Positions 25,855-35,425 of a stretch of DNA of 64,000 nucleotides are shown piece by piece (position 1 is the stretch's first letter; every line of letters begins with the position of its first letter). Source of the DNA: an uncultured Trichococcus sp. (GTDB lineage: Bacteria; Bacillota; Bacilli; Lactobacillales; Aerococcaceae); NCBI RefSeq assembly GCF_963667775.1, contig NZ_OY764015.1:1443168-1507167 (forward strand), written 5' to 3'. The translations under genes were made by a program, and so were the position numbers. Under the pieces are notes generated by a model. It made no database searches, had not been told where the DNA came from, and saw only the letters and a list, made by a program, of their open reading frames with translations.

Positions 25855-28110
25855 CTACCCTTCGTAACCTCGCAAAAAGTTTATGGCACTCTCTTCAGGT
25901 AAGGGTTTGCTAAGAAGATAGCCTTGGATGATATCGCACCCATGCTTTTGCAGGTATGCTTTTTGTAGTTCATCCTCCACACCCTCTGCAACAACATTCA
26001 AACCCATTTTATGCACCATGGAGATGATGTCTGAAATGATCAGATCCTTTTCAGGAATACGCGTTATTTTATCAACAAAGACCTTATCTATCTTCACGGT
26101 ATCTATATTCAATTCACCGATTCTCGAAAAAGAAGAGAAGCCTGTGCCAAAATCATCCAACGAAATGGCTATGCCCATTTTCTTTATTTCCTCTAAACTT
26201 TCATTGATCTGGCTAAAATGGTCGAGCAATACCGTTTCCGTAACTTCGAATTCCAGTGGCTTCTTGACCTTGTCTGATAAAAAAAGTTTTTGTCGCAGAT
26301 TTTCCACAAAGTCTTCCCGAAGCAATTGAATGCCGGAGATATTGACTGCTACACTCGTTTCATGAAAACCTTCATCCTGGAGTCGTTGTAAAAAATCGCA
26401 TGCAAGCAGTAGAATATGGTTGCCTAAATCATAGATCAACAACTTTTCCTCAGCTAAAGCAATAAATTCATCCGGAGCTATCTGGCCCAGATTTTCAATT
26501 CGCAGCCTAGCCAGCGCTTCAAACCCAATGATTTTATTCTTGTGCAGATCAAGTTTAGGTTGGAATTCCAGATAAAAAGATTCGGTATTTTTCCCCTCGA
26601 TAACTTTTCGCAATACTTTTATAATTTTATCTTGCCGCAAGAGTCGTTTCTCCATATCTTCATTAAAGAAAGCTACCCGATCGTCAGAACTGTCCTTGAT
26701 TTGAGAGAGTGTCAGCGTGGCATCCTGTAAAATTTTGTCCGGTGAAGTATGTCTGTCTTGGATCTCTACTATAACTATCTGAGTATCGACATACTGATAT
26801 TCCGACCCTACAATAATCGGATTTTCAAAAATCCGCATCAGTTTATCCGCGAATGCTCTCAGTTCCTGCTGGTCTGCGTAGTCTTCAAAAACCACTACAA
26901 ATCTGTCTCCCTCAAGCCGGAAAAGTCTGTCCTCCGAATCCAATAAGGTCCTGACTTTAACTGCAATCTGTTTGAGTATCTCATCACCGTATAAAAAGCC
27001 GTAGGTGATGTTCAGCATTTTAAAATTAACGAAATTGAGAAGCAACACCGCTTTATTTCTTCTGCATGGATTTCGCAGGACACGATATAAGTACTCCGTA
27101 AGATATTTGCTGTTGCGAAGCCCCGTTAGCTCATCATAGTAGGCCATTTTGATATTGGATTTGCTTTTCCGATAAGCGGATAAACCCATGCCGCCAATCA
27201 CAATAATAATAAACAACAATGTTAAGATAGCATAATGAATGCTTTCATTGACTTCAGCGTCGAGTTCATCAGTGGGCCAATAGATCAGCAACGTGCCAAT
27301 TTTTTCATCTTCGACAAATATAGGCTCGGAAAGACTAAAAAAAGCATCCCCATCCTGTTCAACTCTCTGAACATCCGATGCATTGCTGTCCATTTCTGCA
27401 CGAAGCTCTTTTTGCTCAATGGTGAGCCCCATATAGTCAGGAAGGCTGCTTGCAATAATTTCGTATTTAGGATTGACAAAAAACACTTGTTTTACATCCC
27501 CTCTGCCCGAAATTTCATTTATCAATTTTTGGATTTCAAACTCCCCAGTGAAAGCCTGTATATTTTCTGCTAGAATCCCTAATTGCACAAATCCACCAGT
27601 CTCATCTTTAACATAGCCAAATTTATAATATAAACCATTCTCGGTGTCTTGACGGACGTCCTCCACTAGCGTAGTCTGCTCGCTCATCATGAAATCATAC
27701 ACCGGGTGCCCTTCATATGCTTGCCACCCGACAGCTCCTTCATAACTGCTGTGGGTAACTACTCCGTCATTGTTGAACAAATGTATTTCATCCACGTTGA
27801 ACGTTTGGGAAATACTATCCAACACCTGATCATTATCCTTATTTTCGATAAGCATGATGGCTTGACTTGCTATCCTGATTTTCTCATCCAAAAGTTCCGT
27901 GATGATTTCGTGTGCTTCAGCAGTTTGAGCTAAGCTGTGGGAATAGCTGTTCGCAATTTCCAGAGTCGTATCCCGAAGCTGTTCATACTTTTCATCAATT
28001 CGATCTTTGACTGTCACGTAAGACAAAACCGAAAAGACTATCGCTATTATCAAAAACGGGCCCCAAAAATAAGTTACATTTATCCTCTTCAATTTGTCTC
28101 TTCTCAACAT
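25855..28110 (-). CDS. Membrane sensor with degenerate GGDEF and intact EAL domain
   Basis: 751 residues. One helix at the N-terminus (about 12-32), an extracytoplasmic sensor of roughly 260 residues that looks like a Cache-type domain, and a second helix near 300. The GGDEF signature is changed to LEGDRF, so cyclase activity is unlikely. The EAL domain keeps EALARL, VAVNISG, EVTET, LDDFGTG, VKIDK, AEGVE and QGYLLS, so it should cleave cyclic-di-GMP. The start at 28110 follows GGGGGG at a fair distance; the frame is open to 28230 but that extension looks non-coding. Likely cotranscribed with the HD-GYP gene. Confidence 0.92.
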   Translation of the reverse strand: MLRRDKLKRINVTYFWGPFLIIAIVFSVLSYVTVKDRIDEKYEQLRDTTLEIANSYSHSLAQTAEAHEIITELLDEKIRIASQAIMLIENKDNDQVLDSISQTFNVDEIHLFNNDGVVTHSSYEGAVGWQAYEGHPVYDFMMSEQTTLVEDVRQDTENGLYYKFGYVKDETGGFVQLGILAENIQAFTGEFEIQKLINEISGRGDVKQVFFVNPKYEIIASSLPDYMGLTIEQKELRAEMDSNASDVQRVEQDGDAFFSLSEPIFVEDEKIGTLLIYWPTDELDAEVNESIHYAILTLLFIIIVIGGMGLSAYRKSKSNIKMAYYDELTGLRNSKYLTEYLYRVLRNPCRRNKAVLLLNFVNFKMLNITYGFLYGDEILKQIAVKVRTLLDSEDRLFRLEGDRFVVVFEDYADQQELRAFADKLMRIFENPIIVGSEYQYVDTQIVIVEIQDRHTSPDKILQDATLTLSQIKDSSDDRVAFFNEDMEKRLLRQDKIIKVLRKVIEGKNTESFYLEFQPKLDLHKNKIIGFEALARLRIENLGQIAPDEFIALAEEKLLIYDLGNHILLLACDFLQRLQDEGFHETSVAVNISGIQLLREDFVENLRQKLFLSDKVKKPLEFEVTETVLLDHFSQINESLEEIKKMGIAISLDDFGTGFSSFSRIGELNIDTVKIDKVFVDKITRIPEKDLIISDIISMVHKMGLNVVAEGVEDELQKAYLQKHGCDIIQGYLLSKPLPEESAINFLRGYEG

Positions 28111-28328
28111 ACAACCCCCCAGAAGACAACCCCGTGCCCGATTTTTTTGATGCACGCCATTGGCAAGCATAGAATCCTTGCAAGATAAACTGCAAGAAAT
28201 ACCTATGTGAATCCCAATAATTCTGTCCATTATAACCTATAAATTTCATTATATATAATTTTGTAAGCATAAAAACCGATTATATTTCAACTTAACATAT
28301 ACTGAACAGGTGGATAGCTCCATACTAA

Positions 28329-28373
28329 AACCCCACACCCTACGAGAGCATCCTCGTTAGAGTTGCGGGGTTA
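28329..28373 (-). terminator. Terminator of the first membrane GGDEF gene
   Basis: CCCC...GGGG outer arm with an inner CGAG/CTCG arm; overlaps the stop codon of the gene at 28371. Confidence 0.55.
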
Positions 28374-29435
28374 CAAGATATTCGGCTGCAGAGGCAGAGC
28401 AATCACGACCTGATTTTTGCCGTTCGCCTTAGCTTTGTAAAGCGCGACGTCTGCTCTTTGGAATGTTTTTTTCAAAGTTTCGTGTTCTTTCCTGATGGCT
28501 ACTCCGATGGATACCGTTATTTGCAGCGGCTCTCTTCCGGGAAGCAAAAATGGTTGAGAAGCAATAGTATCAACTAAACTTTTGAGGAAAGACTCTGCTT
28601 TATCAGAATTTTTTGTCTCAATCAGCACCGCAAATTCTTCTCCGCCGATTCGATAAAAAGTTGTATCGGTAACTTTATTCTGTTCAAAAATCCGCGCAAG
28701 CTGTTTTAGAATTTCATCCCCGCCATCGTGGCCAAAGCTATCATTGTAATATTTAAAATTATCAATATCAATGACTCCCAGCGTGACAGCTTTCTTTTCT
28801 TGCTCGATGCCGGCAAGACGGTCATAGAATGCCCGCACATTCTGGAGTGACGTCAAATGGTCCGTATTGGCAGAACCAATCAATTTCACCAAATCTTTGA
28901 TCAGCCAATGCAAAAGGAAAATCATTATATAGCCAGAGCCGAACAAGAAGAACCCGATCATCAGCAATAGCGACTTGTCAGAAACAAAGTAACTCGTAGC
29001 AGTAACGGTAATGGCCATATTAATAGTCCCCATGAGGAACAACTGCGAAAGGTCGCTCCATTTATTGTGTGTGTACTTGACAATGAGCGGCAAAGCGATA
29101 GCTAAACTAATACTGATGATCATGTTTATTAGTGCAATGCTATTGAAACCCCAAATGAATCTGAGGATTCCCAACACCAAAATCGTCGAACTGGTTATCT
29201 TCCGTCCCATATATTTAGCAGAAAAAATAAATAACAAAAATCTGAAATCTAATCTGATACCGGAAATCACAATAGAAAAGCTCAGCAATATCATTCCCAG
29301 AACCACTTCAAAAAAGATGTATTTTAGTAATTCTCTCGTTTCCATATCTTCCGGATTCTGAATTTGCGAGCTCGTACGGAGATAGTAGTAGACGGTCATC
29401 ACCATGATGCCTACATTTGCAATCAGATTAACCAT
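28371..29435 (-). CDS. Membrane diguanylate cyclase (paralogue 1)
   Basis: 354 residues. Six or so membrane helices in residues 1-185 (5TM/LytS-like sensor with the segment LDFRFLLFIFSAKYMGRKITS), then a GGDEF domain with TSLQNVRAFYDRL, VIDIDNFKYYNDSFGHDGGDE and IGGEEFAVLIE. The usual RxxD inhibitory site is absent, so product inhibition may be missing. It is a close paralogue of the proteins at 29931-31001 and 36588-37637; all three share the same start sequence pattern and helix spacing. Role: makes cyclic-di-GMP in reply to an unknown membrane or ligand signal. Confidence 0.92.
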   Translation of the reverse strand: MVNLIANVGIMVMTVYYYLRTSSQIQNPEDMETRELLKYIFFEVVLGMILLSFSIVISGIRLDFRFLLFIFSAKYMGRKITSSTILVLGILRFIWGFNSIALINMIISISLAIALPLIVKYTHNKWSDLSQLFLMGTINMAITVTATSYFVSDKSLLLMIGFFLFGSGYIMIFLLHWLIKDLVKLIGSANTDHLTSLQNVRAFYDRLAGIEQEKKAVTLGVIDIDNFKYYNDSFGHDGGDEILKQLARIFEQNKVTDTTFYRIGGEEFAVLIETKNSDKAESFLKSLVDTIASQPFLLPGREPLQITVSIGVAIRKEHETLKKTFQRADVALYKAKANGKNQVVIALPLQPNIL

Positions 29436-29701
29436 ATTTCATTCCCCTATTCGATGATGGATGATTCTTTTTGGATATTTGGATATTTAGTTTTTATGTT
29501 ATACAATCAAACCGTTTTGAATCAGCTAGTTTTTGCTGATTTTGGCCGGTTTCCCAATGCTTCATGTTTCATTATATCTCACTTATCGGTTCCCATTCAT
29601 AAGAGTAGTCACAAAAAAGTGGTATCCGATTGAGGAAACGCAATATTGTATTTAAACATATATAGAACTACCAGAGACTTGACAATAGGCTCATTTACTT
29701 C

Positions 29702-29896
29702 TTGTCAATCCGCCACGGTGAGGGCATTGAGTCCGAATACGTCAGCAAGAAACTGACGCAGTTGGGGATCCTTTACCAACAAGGGCATTATCACGGCCAC
29801 AGCAAAGTATTTGACTTATTTTGGAACGACCAATGCCAGTCTGTCTTTTGCATGAAAAAAGAGCCCCCGGATGGAAATTTATCCCATCTGTTGTAG
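29702..29896 (+). pseudogene. Fragment of an EAL-domain gene (C-terminal end only)
   Basis: About 35 codons from 29714 read GEGIESEYVSKKLTQLGILY then QQGHYHG, matching the end of the EAL protein at 31972-32676 (EGIECEVISNKLKKLGMVYQ). Upstream sequence in this frame does not continue the match and there is no ribosome site. It is a remnant left by deletion or by duplication in this cyclic-di-GMP cluster. The remaining 300 bases of the 29436-29930 gap show nothing else. Confidence 0.8.
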
Positions 29897-29900
29897 GCTC
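29861..29900 (-). terminator. Terminator-like hairpin after the second membrane GGDEF gene
   Basis: Arms GAGCC and GGCTC enclose an inner GATGG/CCATC stem; the minus-strand side ends in TTTTTT. Confidence 0.7.
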
Positions 29901-29930
29901 CTATATTCTGCTTACATCCGAATAAAATCT

Positions 29931-31001
29931 TTACTCTAAAGGGTTTGATTGTGCTTGTGGATGGCCAATCATCACTTTGTTTCGACCGCTTCTTTTCGCT
30001 TTGTACAGCGCTTTGTCTGCACGTTTGAGCGTCTTGTTCAAAACTTCACCTGACCGGCTATGCGCTACACCGACTGAAATGGTGATATTTATCGGTTCAC
30101 CTGTTGTTGCATAGAAGGTTCTGTTCTCGACAGTTTCCTGTAAGTTATGCACAAATTGTTCGGCTTCGGCAGGCTTTGTCTTTTCGATGATGAGCGCAAA
30201 TTCCTCGCCACCAATTCTGTAAAAAGTAGTGTCGGTAGTCTTCTCGTCGTTGAACAGCGCTGCCATCTGCTGCAACGTTGCATCCCCACTGTCATGCCCA
30301 AAGCAGTCATTATAATCCTTAAAATAATCGATATCGATCATTGCCAATGTGACGGATTTTTTACTTCGCTCGATATCCAACAGTTCTTTATTGAAGGTAC
30401 GCACATTTTTGAGACTTGTGAGATAGTCGGTATTCACCAATGCAATCAAATGGCTCAAATCGGAAATGAAATGATGCATCACAAAGACGGTAGCATAGAT
30501 GCTGCTGAGCAAAACAAGACTGATCGATAACACAAGTGTCTTATCCACTATCATCTGATTCGTCACCCAGATAGCTGGCGCAAGTACCCCAGTAACCAAA
30601 ACCAATAACTGCACCCGGTCAGTGAATCTATAGCGCGTATAGCGGACAAGCAGTGGCAAAGCAACTGCCATAACAATGCTGATGAACAAATTCATGACGG
30701 CAATTTCATCATTCCCCCACAAAAATCTTAACAAAGCCAATATAAGGATGCTCGAACTGGTTATTTTCCACCCAAGATATTTTGCAGAAAAACTGAATAA
30801 TACACCCCTCAAATCATATCGTATATCCATAAAGACAGTAGAAAATTTCATAAGAACCATCCCTACCAGGACTTCAAACAGGATGCATTTGATCAAATAA
30901 CCAAGGCTCGAGTCATCTTGATCCGAAAATACTGTTTCTGACCTCATATAGAAATAAATAGCTGTACACATGGTTCCGATGTTTACCAATATGTTGATCA
31001 T
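29931..31001 (-). CDS. Membrane diguanylate cyclase (paralogue 2)
   Basis: 356 residues, same build as the protein at 28371-29435: hydrophobic sensor to about residue 185 with YDLRGVLFSFSAKYLGWKITS, then GGDEF with MIDIDYFKDYNDCFGHDSGD and IGGEEFALIIE. No RxxD I-site. AGGAGG-type ribosome site before the ATG at 31001. The two paralogues and the copy at 36588 probably came from local duplications, and differ most in the sensor loops. Confidence 0.92.
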   Translation of the reverse strand: MINILVNIGTMCTAIYFYMRSETVFSDQDDSSLGYLIKCILFEVLVGMVLMKFSTVFMDIRYDLRGVLFSFSAKYLGWKITSSSILILALLRFLWGNDEIAVMNLFISIVMAVALPLLVRYTRYRFTDRVQLLVLVTGVLAPAIWVTNQMIVDKTLVLSISLVLLSSIYATVFVMHHFISDLSHLIALVNTDYLTSLKNVRTFNKELLDIERSKKSVTLAMIDIDYFKDYNDCFGHDSGDATLQQMAALFNDEKTTDTTFYRIGGEEFALIIEKTKPAEAEQFVHNLQETVENRTFYATTGEPINITISVGVAHSRSGEVLNKTLKRADKALYKAKRSGRNKVMIGHPQAQSNPLE

Positions 31002-31317
31002 GGAATCCTCCTAATATATGTGCCCTAGCAAAAACAAGATAGTGCCTTTTTTTCGAATCGGATACAGCCAAATAAAATCGTTGCACAACAGATCCGAACA
31101 AATGTTTTGTATTCATAGTTACTTCGCATACTCAAAAACATTATCTGATTGATTATAACTTACTTTTTATACAAATAAACACTGTATATTGATGAATATT
31201 GTTTATATTTTACAAAAACACAAAATTGTATATTATTTTCAATTAATCTCCTCTATTTTATATCATTATATTTATAATCATGGAAATGGCCATCAAATTT
31301 TATTGATTTGTTTTTTT

Positions 31318-31530
31318 GTAGTCCGGTCGCTGCAACGCATTCTCCCCCGGTGAAGAGTTTCTTTGCCGGAGAAGAGAACCCCTCTAACGTACTTTACGAA
31401 ACCCGATCACCAGAAGAAAAAGCAGTATTATATCCAAATTCAGCAACTCCTTTTCCGATGAGGACCGACTCGTCGGAGAAGAACGCCTTCAGGATGCGCG
31501 GTTCTCCGGAAACTGGTCAGGCAACATATC
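31318..31530. repeat. Degenerate hairpin-repeat copy
   Basis: CCCCGGTGAAG...CTTTGCCGGAG, CCGATGAGGACCGACTCGTCGGAG and a final CTCCGG arm are decayed forms of three hairpins of the 190-base repeat, split by the NERD remnant. Confidence 0.5.
31387..31437 (-). pseudogene. 5' remnant of a NERD-domain gene
   Basis: AAGGAG and a TTG start lead into DIILLFLLVIGFRKV and a stop. The ribosome site, TTG start and first codons match those of the NERD gene at 39951 (EIILIFLLVVGLCKK). Only the start of the gene survives. Confidence 0.7.
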
Positions 31531-31971
31531 GCGTTTGGTTATTCTTTTAGGACTATTATTGCTCCAAATAAGCATTACTGCGGTAGTATTAGATATAAGC
31601 TCACCGATCCATAATAAAATCCCAAAGGTCACCTCTTAAAGATGTAGTTCTTCTGGATATGATAACCGGAAAAACAACAAGCCATCAACCATTATTTTGA
31701 GCGGACACCAGCGCAAAATATTTCAGGGAGCTGCTGCTGGAACTTTTGGAGAAGACGATTTTTTTGTTCACCAGGCAGTTGACTCCTGACGAAATGGCTC
31801 GTGCGCTGACTGAAGATATAGCATAGGATAAATTGATTTTTATACAAAATAAAGGTATTCAAATAGTCATCTGGTACAAAATATTTTAATCGCTGCCATT
31901 ATTTAACCATAGGATTCAATCCAATCTGTTCTCAATAGTGAATTTGCAGTGAGTATTAAGGGGGAAAACGA

Positions 31972-32676
31972 ATGGATGAGATGCAAGAGTTATTAGATGA
32001 TTTATACGTAGTGTGTCAGCCAATCATGCTCTGTTCAAATACAAATGTTGTCGATGGGTACGAAATTTTACTAAGGTCAAAAAAACAGCCTGGTTTCCCT
32101 GAGAAAATGTTCCTGTGGTTCATCGAAGAGGACCAACGCAATTGCAAATTGATGGCCTATTATTCGAAGGAACTGAAAAAATTAATGGATTCCCACGGCG
32201 ACATCAAACTATCGCTGAACTTGCATCCAAAACAGTTACAGCATCCCTCAACCTGGGATTTTTTGGATACTATTTCATTTATGAAAAGAAATGTCACAAT
32301 CGAATTGACTGAGCACTACTGCGAGTTTAATCCAGTGGATGGGGCGGGTGATCTCCAAAGCTATATCTCAGAATTGAAGAATATGGGTTTTTCCTTAGCG
32401 ATTGATGATGTAGGGACTGGTCAAAACACCTTTGACTTAGTAGCGAGAAATATTAAGAACATTACCTCGATAAAATTCTCACTGTTGCAGTTTCGAGACC
32501 TGAATGAGCAAGTTCTGTTCAATTTCCTGAACAGCTGGTTTTCTTTATCCCAACAGTATCAGCTTAAAATGATTGTCGAAGGGATTGAGTGTGAAGTCAT
32601 CAGCAACAAGCTCAAAAAATTGGGAATGGTTTACCAGCAAGGCTATTACCATGGGAAAGGCCAAGTGTTGATTTGA
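31972..32676 (+). CDS. Stand-alone EAL-domain protein
   Basis: 234 residues, one EAL domain and nothing else. Motif residues are largely present in altered surroundings: GYEILLR for EAL, SLNLHP, IELTEH, AIDDVGTG, SIKFS, IVEGIE and QQGYYHG. The metal and substrate residues Glu, Asn, Glu, Asp-Asp, Lys, Glu and Gln can all be aligned by eye, so phosphodiesterase activity is possible, though the divergent context could also mean a binding-only role. GGGGG before the ATG at 31972. Followed by a strong terminator and then the first repeat array. Confidence 0.88.
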   Translation: MDEMQELLDDLYVVCQPIMLCSNTNVVDGYEILLRSKKQPGFPEKMFLWFIEEDQRNCKLMAYYSKELKKLMDSHGDIKLSLNLHPKQLQHPSTWDFLDTISFMKRNVTIELTEHYCEFNPVDGAGDLQSYISELKNMGFSLAIDDVGTGQNTFDLVARNIKNITSIKFSLLQFRDLNEQVLFNFLNSWFSLSQQYQLKMIVEGIECEVISNKLKKLGMVYQQGYYHGKGQVLI

Positions 32677-32686
32677 CCTTGCATCG

Positions 32687-32724
32687 CTAGCCCAACCCGG
32701 ATTCACCGGGTTGGGCTATTTTTT
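32687..32724 (+). terminator. Terminator of the EAL gene
   Basis: TAGCCCAACCCGG / CCGGGTTGGGCTA with a five-base loop, followed by TTTTTT. Confidence 0.95.
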
Positions 32725-33872
32725 GCAGCCGGAGCAACCGCCTCGCCGGAGCTGGCGCTTTCCTCCGGTGAGGGGGTTCCCTGCCGGAGGACAACATCCC
32801 AAAAGACGATCACCTCCGACCACCACAGCTTCGCCGGACTACAGCCTCCCCGCCACGCACTCTCCTCCGGCTAGCATTCGCTAACCGGCGTTGACTCACC
32901 CGGCGCGGGGCTGTTCTCCGATGAGCGCCCGCCTCGTCGGAGCTGGCGCTTTCCTCCGGTGAGGGGGTTCCCTGCCGGAGGACAACATCCCAAAATACGA
33001 TCACCTCCGACCACCACGGCTTCGCCGGACTACAGCCGCCCACCACGCATCCAGCTCCGGCCAGCATTCGCTCACCGGCGTTGAGGTAGCCGGCGCAGTG
33101 CTGTTCTCCAATGAGCGCCCGCCTCGTCGGAGCCGGCGCTTTCCTCCGGTGAGGGGGTTCCCTGCCGGAGGACAACATCCCAAAAGACGATCACCTCCGA
33201 CCACCACGGCTTCGCCGGACTACAGCCGCCCACCACGCATCCAGCTCCGGCCAGCATTCGCTCACCGGCGTTGAGGTAGCCGGCGCAGTGCTGTTCTCCA
33301 ATGAGCGCCCGCCTCGTCGGAGCCGGCGCTTTCCTCCGGTGAGGGGGTTCCCTGCCGGAGGACAACATCCCAAAAGATCATCACCTCCGACCACCACGGC
33401 TTCGCCGGAGTTCGGCCGCCTCGCAACCCAGCCTCCTCCGGCCAGCATTCGCTAACCGGCGTTGACTCACCCGGCGCAGTGCTGTTCTCCAATGAGCGCC
33501 CGCCTCGCCGGAGCCGGCGCTTTCCTCCGGTGAGGGGGTTCCCTGCCGGAGGACAACATCCCAAAAGATCATCACCTCCGACCACCACGGCTTCGCCGGA
33601 GTTCGGCCGCCTCGCAACCCAGCCTCCTCCGGCCAGCATTCGCTCGCCGGCGTTGAGCTAGCCGGCATAGGGCTGTTCTCCGATGAGCGCCCGCCTCGTC
33701 GGAGCTGGCGCTTTCCTCCGGTGAGGGGGTTCCCTGCCGGAGGACAACATCCCAAAAGACGATCACCTCCGACCACCGCGGCTTCGCCGGACTACAGCCG
33801 CCCACCACGCATCCAGCTCCGGCCAGCATTCGCTCACCGGCGTTGACTCACCCGGCGCAATCCTGTCTTCCG
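32725..33872 (+). repeat. Array of six hairpin-repeat units, period 190-191 bases
   Basis: The segment TCCTCCGGTGAGGGGG recurs at about 32761, 32952, 33142, 33332, 33523 and 33714. Each unit has four hairpins in order: CCTCCGGT..CCGGAGG; CCTCCGACC..GCCGGAG or GCCGGAC; CTCCGGCCAGCATTCGCTCACCGGCG; and CCGATGAGC..CTCGTCGGAG. Frames of 85-131 codons are open on the minus strand but have repeat-wide composition and no gene features. Units inside the array are nearly identical. Confidence 0.95.
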
Positions 33873-33880
33873 ATGAACAC

Positions 33881-33930
33881 AAAGGTCTACCGCATGTATC
33901 CTCTTCATAGGATACATGCGGTAGACCTTT
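33881..33930 (-). terminator. Terminator of the GH4 gene
   Basis: Perfect 21-base arms (AAAGGTCTACCGCATGTATC and its complement) with a short loop, 15 bases after the gene at 33945. Confidence 0.85.
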
Positions 33931-33944
33931 GCGCTCTTATTATT

Positions 33945-35267
33945 TTATTTCAGTATCGGCCAAAATTCTTTGTTTGCCTCAATCAGCGCATCCAAAACTT
34001 TTCTGGCTTTTTTTGCATCCACAATAGTCCGGTTCAATGTCAACGCTTGGAGCGCTTTTGTGTAGGACTGTTCCAAGTAAGCCTCGACCGTCAGTTTTTC
34101 GAAAGCATGCTGCCCTTCGATCAACCCTTTGTAGAAGGTGCCGATTTCGCCGACTGCGTATGGAGCCGGGCCATTTTTACCGAGCGATGCGGCAACTTCG
34201 ATCATTACATCATCAGGCAAGTTCGACACGATGCCGTTGTTCGGTACGATGACGATGTATGTCTTGCGAGCATTGTTGGCGATCGATGCCGCTACCTCCA
34301 CCATCATGTCGCCATGCGCATCGTTGTGCACGACATGCGAATCCTTGGCGGTGCCGTTCGCGGCGATGCGTCTGCATTCCTCGAAAACTTTTTTCTCGCG
34401 GCCCTCGCGGACTTCGTCGGTACGGGTATGGTTCGGGTCCATATGGGAAAGCTTGTAGTCGGGATACAGATAGTATTGTAGATAGGTATTCGGCAAGAAC
34501 TCCGGAAAATCGCGCAGCATGTCTTCTACCATCGCGTAAGTCTCCAACCATGAGGCGTCGCGCTGTTCGGCATCCACTGGTGTGAATCCGCCGGCCAAAA
34601 TAATTTCCTTCAATTTCGGCGCCATGTCATTCCCTTCTTCGTCGTAAATGTTGGTGAACCAACCGAAATGGTTCAGTCCGAAGTAGACAGGCTCCATTTT
34701 ATTTACGTCGTAATTCAGCAATTTGGCATACGAACGCAAGAGATTGACGGGTTGGTCACAGATGTTCAAGATGCGCTTGTCATCCGGAAAAATTTTATTC
34801 AACGCCAACCCGACGATTGCAGCCGGATTCGTATAATTCAAAATCCACGCTTCCGGACTGCGCTCCCGCACGTCATGGACCATCTCAACCATGTCCTTGA
34901 TTGAACGCATGCCATACGCAAAGCCCCCCGGTCCGCAAGTCTCTTGGCCGATGACACCCAGACTCAACGGAATCTTTTCATCCTTTTCCCGCATTGCGAA
35001 GCCGCCCGTACGCATTTGACAGAAAATGAAATCCATATCCCTGTAAGCTTCATCCTTATCAGTCGTATAATAAAATTCGACATCCGGCGCTTCTTCGGCG
35101 AACAGAATCTTGGCGAACTCACCGATCACGGACTGTCGTTCACCATCGACATCATACAGAACCACTTTATTCAACGGAAATTCTTTGATGTGGGTCGTCA
35201 TTGCCTTCAGAATCCCTGGCGTCCAAGTCGATCCCCCACCAACCAACACTACATTATTTTTCCTCAC
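33945..35267 (-). CDS. 6-phospho-alpha-glucosidase (glycoside hydrolase family 4)
   Basis: 440 residues from a GTG start with AAGGGAG upstream. N-terminal NAD-binding motif VVLVGGGSTWTPGIL, then VGKxAMR-type MRTGGFAMREKDEKIPL, IGQETCGPGGFAYGMRS (metal-binding Cys), NYTNPAAIV, ICDQPV and GLNHFGWFT (metal-binding His). These agree with GlvA/MalH-type 6-phospho-alpha-glucosidases, which use NAD, Mn and a redox mechanism to split phosphorylated disaccharides brought in by a PTS. No PTS gene adjoins it, so the sugar must enter by a transporter coded elsewhere. The RpiR regulator upstream is its likely controller. Confidence 0.92.
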   Translation of the reverse strand: MRKNNVVLVGGGSTWTPGILKAMTTHIKEFPLNKVVLYDVDGERQSVIGEFAKILFAEEAPDVEFYYTTDKDEAYRDMDFIFCQMRTGGFAMREKDEKIPLSLGVIGQETCGPGGFAYGMRSIKDMVEMVHDVRERSPEAWILNYTNPAAIVGLALNKIFPDDKRILNICDQPVNLLRSYAKLLNYDVNKMEPVYFGLNHFGWFTNIYDEEGNDMAPKLKEIILAGGFTPVDAEQRDASWLETYAMVEDMLRDFPEFLPNTYLQYYLYPDYKLSHMDPNHTRTDEVREGREKKVFEECRRIAANGTAKDSHVVHNDAHGDMMVEVAASIANNARKTYIVIVPNNGIVSNLPDDVMIEVAASLGKNGPAPYAVGEIGTFYKGLIEGQHAFEKLTVEAYLEQSYTKALQALTLNRTIVDAKKARKVLDALIEANKEFWPILK

Positions 35268-35329
35268 AGCACATTACTCCCTTTTTCTTTATTTTTATTC
35301 TTTCGTGTTGCGCATTTCTGATTAACCAA

Positions 35330-35380
35330 ATTATAACGCTTCCATTTGGCGGCAACATCCATCAGTGCGGATAATTATCC
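35330..35380 (-). promoter_or_regulatory. Possible promoter and operator of the GH4 gene
   Basis: A minus-strand TATAAT at 35330-35335 and, upstream at 35369-35380, a perfect 12-base palindrome GGATAATTATCC that could bind the neighbouring RpiR-type regulator. No strong -35 box. Confidence 0.4.
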
Positions 35381-35425
35381 AAAAAACCATTATTCTGAAT
35401 GAGCCGCATAATGGTCGGAATGAGC

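Larger units (their letters stand above)
31002..31971. other. Intergenic region with gene and repeat remnants
   Basis: Nearly 1 kb, AT-rich to 31300, with no intact gene. It holds a decayed hairpin-repeat copy (31318-31380 and 31455-31525), the first 17 codons of a NERD-like gene on the minus strand (31437 down to about 31387), and at about 31718-31826 (plus) a short frame reading RELLLELLEKTIFLF then TRQLTPDEMARALTEDIA before a stop, which looks like the C-terminus of a lost gene that I cannot name. Confidence 0.6.

Noticed and set aside
31718-31826. Short plus-strand frame ending TPDEMARALTEDIA as a gene
   Set aside because: It has no start or ribosome site and looks like the tail of a lost gene; kept only as part of the intergenic entry.
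32810-33829. Minus-strand frames of 68-131 codons inside the repeat array, starting MLAGAGC, MLSSGRE or MVVGGD
   Set aside because: They recur in every unit, follow the repeat and not codon preference, and overlap each other in two frames. Frames of the same kind occur in the other arrays (37.9-38.3, 48.0-48.3, 51.8-52.8, 56.8-57.3 kb). I see no sign that they are genes.
32725-33872. CRISPR array
   Set aside because: The units are 190 bases, contiguous and alike throughout; there are no unique spacers and no cas genes.
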